Positions 63,225-64,000 of a stretch of 64,000 nucleotides of DNA are shown in pieces. Within the stretch, counting starts at the first letter, position 1, and every line of letters begins with the position of its first letter. The notes under the pieces are model-generated. The model did not search any database and was not told the DNA's origin. It saw only the letters and a list, made by a program, of their open reading frames with translations. The stretch comes from Corynebacterium jeddahense. Its GTDB lineage: Bacteria > Actinomycetota > Actinomycetes > Mycobacteriales > Mycobacteriaceae. Location of the stretch: assembly GCF_028609865.1 (NCBI RefSeq), contig NZ_CP063194.1:1860001-1924000 (forward strand). Direction: 5' to 3'. A program made the position numbers and the translations under genes.

Positions 63225-64000
63225 ATGAACGCACCGCTTTCCCTCATCGACTTCTGCACCCGCCTCCCCGACGAATCCGTCGGGGAGGCGATACAGCGCT
63301 CCGTCGCCTTCGCGCAGCAGGCGGAGGTGCTCGGCTACGAGCGCATCTGGTACTCCGAACACCACAACATGTCGAGTATCGTCTCCTCCTCCCCGGCGGT
63401 GCTCATCAGCCACATCGGCGCGAAGACGAGCCGCATCCGCCTCGGCGCGGGCGGGGTGATGCTGCCGAACCACGCGCCCTACGTCGTCGCCGAGCAGTTC
63501 GGCATGCTCGCCGAGCTCTACCCCGGCCGCATCGACCTCGGCCTCGGCCGCGCGCCCGGCACCGACCAGCAGACCCTCGGCCGCGCGCTGCGGCGCGACC
63601 CCCGCTCGGCCGAGAACTTCCCGCAGGACGTCCAGGAGCTGCAGGCGTGGCTGTCCAACGAGTCACCGCTGCCGGGCGTGACGGCGGTGCCCGGCTTTAA
63701 CACGAACGTGCCGCTCATCATCCTCGGCTCGTCGATGTTCGGCGCGACGCTCGCGGCGAAGCTCGGCCTGCCTTACGCGTTCGCCTCCCATTTTGCGCCG
63801 CAGCACCTCGAGGAAGCGACCGCCTACTACCGCGAGCACTACCAGCCCTCCGCGCGCCACCCCGAGCCGTACTGCATCGCAGCGGTCAACGTCACCGCCG
63901 CCGACACGGAAGAGGACGCGAAGCGTCAGACGCAGGTCGTGCACCGCAACCGCGTGCGCGCGTTCATGGGCCAGCAGGGCAAGGTGCTTTCAGACGACCA
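63225..64000 (+). CDS. LLM-class flavin-dependent oxidoreductase (LuxA-like), truncated by window edge
   Basis: The first 258 residues of a bacterial-luciferase-like protein: LSLIDFCTRLPDESVGEAIQRSVAFAQQAEVLGYERIWYSEHHN, LGAGGVMLPNHAPYVVAEQFGMLAELYPGRIDLGLGRAPGTD and VPLIILGSSMFGATLAAKLGLPYAFASHFAP, all hallmarks of the 'MsnO8-type' LLM family. It would use reduced flavin and O2 on an unknown substrate. Gene order aecD-brnQ-luxA-like is known from C. glutamicum. Leaderless promoter; the C-terminus is beyond the window. Confidence 0.92.
   Translation, partial: MNAPLSLIDFCTRLPDESVGEAIQRSVAFAQQAEVLGYERIWYSEHHNMSSIVSSSPAVLISHIGAKTSRIRLGAGGVMLPNHAPYVVAEQFGMLAELYPGRIDLGLGRAPGTDQQTLGRALRRDPRSAENFPQDVQELQAWLSNESPLPGVTAVPGFNTNVPLIILGSSMFGATLAAKLGLPYAFASHFAPQHLEEATAYYREHYQPSARHPEPYCIAAVNVTAADTEEDAKRQTQVVHRNRVRAFMGQQGKVLSDD

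Overview
The window is chromosomal DNA from a high-GC actinobacterium, very probably a Corynebacterium. The evidence is a conserved housekeeping backbone read here in order (ppx, DUF501, ftsB, eno, mazG; then dnaG, dgt, glyS, an arsR/zur pair, uppS, recO, era, a CorC-type gene, ybeY, phoH, rsmE, dnaJ, hrcA, hemW, fadD15-like, malQ, an M3 peptidase, aecD-like, brnQ and a LuxA-like gene), together with TANNNT -10 boxes placed 6-8 nt upstream of many start codons (leaderless mRNAs).

Region 1 (1-13.8 kb) is a lower-GC surface-glycan cluster. It holds two CgeB-like glycosyltransferases, a GT2/GT4 fusion, two GT4 enzymes, a DUF6492-like protein cut by the window edge, a two-gene ABC-2 polysaccharide exporter, an alpha/beta-hydrolase, a CAU-anticodon tRNA and a UDP-GlcNAc 2-epimerase (wecB). 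Together they would make sugar precursors, assemble a glycan on the cytoplasmic face and export it.

Region 2 (13.9-23.2 kb) holds ppx, DUF501, a NAD-dependent sugar epimerase, ftsB, a SWIM zinc-finger protein, eno, a secreted transglycosylase, a small exported protein, mazG and an OGG-fold-like gene. Region 3 (23.2-29.4 kb) begins with a striking 26-bp inverted repeat and a G-run tract. It then has dnaG (with three of four zinc ligands replaced), a secreted RNase Sa-like lipoprotein paired with a barstar, dgt and a TPM-domain protein.

Region 4 (29.4-32.3 kb) is a compact lower-GC accessory operon: a DUF262 protein immediately followed by a HipA-like kinase with no HipB. It is the best candidate here for an undescribed toxin or defence system. 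Region 5 (32.3-48.9 kb) is the glyS-zur-uppS-recO-era-phoH-dnaJ-hrcA-hemW backbone, interrupted by a metabolic/accessory block (gntK, an HNH 13E12-type gene, pdxY, a zinc alcohol dehydrogenase).

Region 6 (48.9-64 kb) holds a fatty-acid CoA ligase, malQ, a membrane-anchored trypsin-like protease followed by two tiny membrane proteins, an M3 oligopeptidase, a degenerate esterase, a lipoprotein, an ABC exporter, the aecD-brnQ pair and an edge-truncated LuxA-like oxidoreductase. No CRISPR array, rRNA, transposase or prophage was seen.
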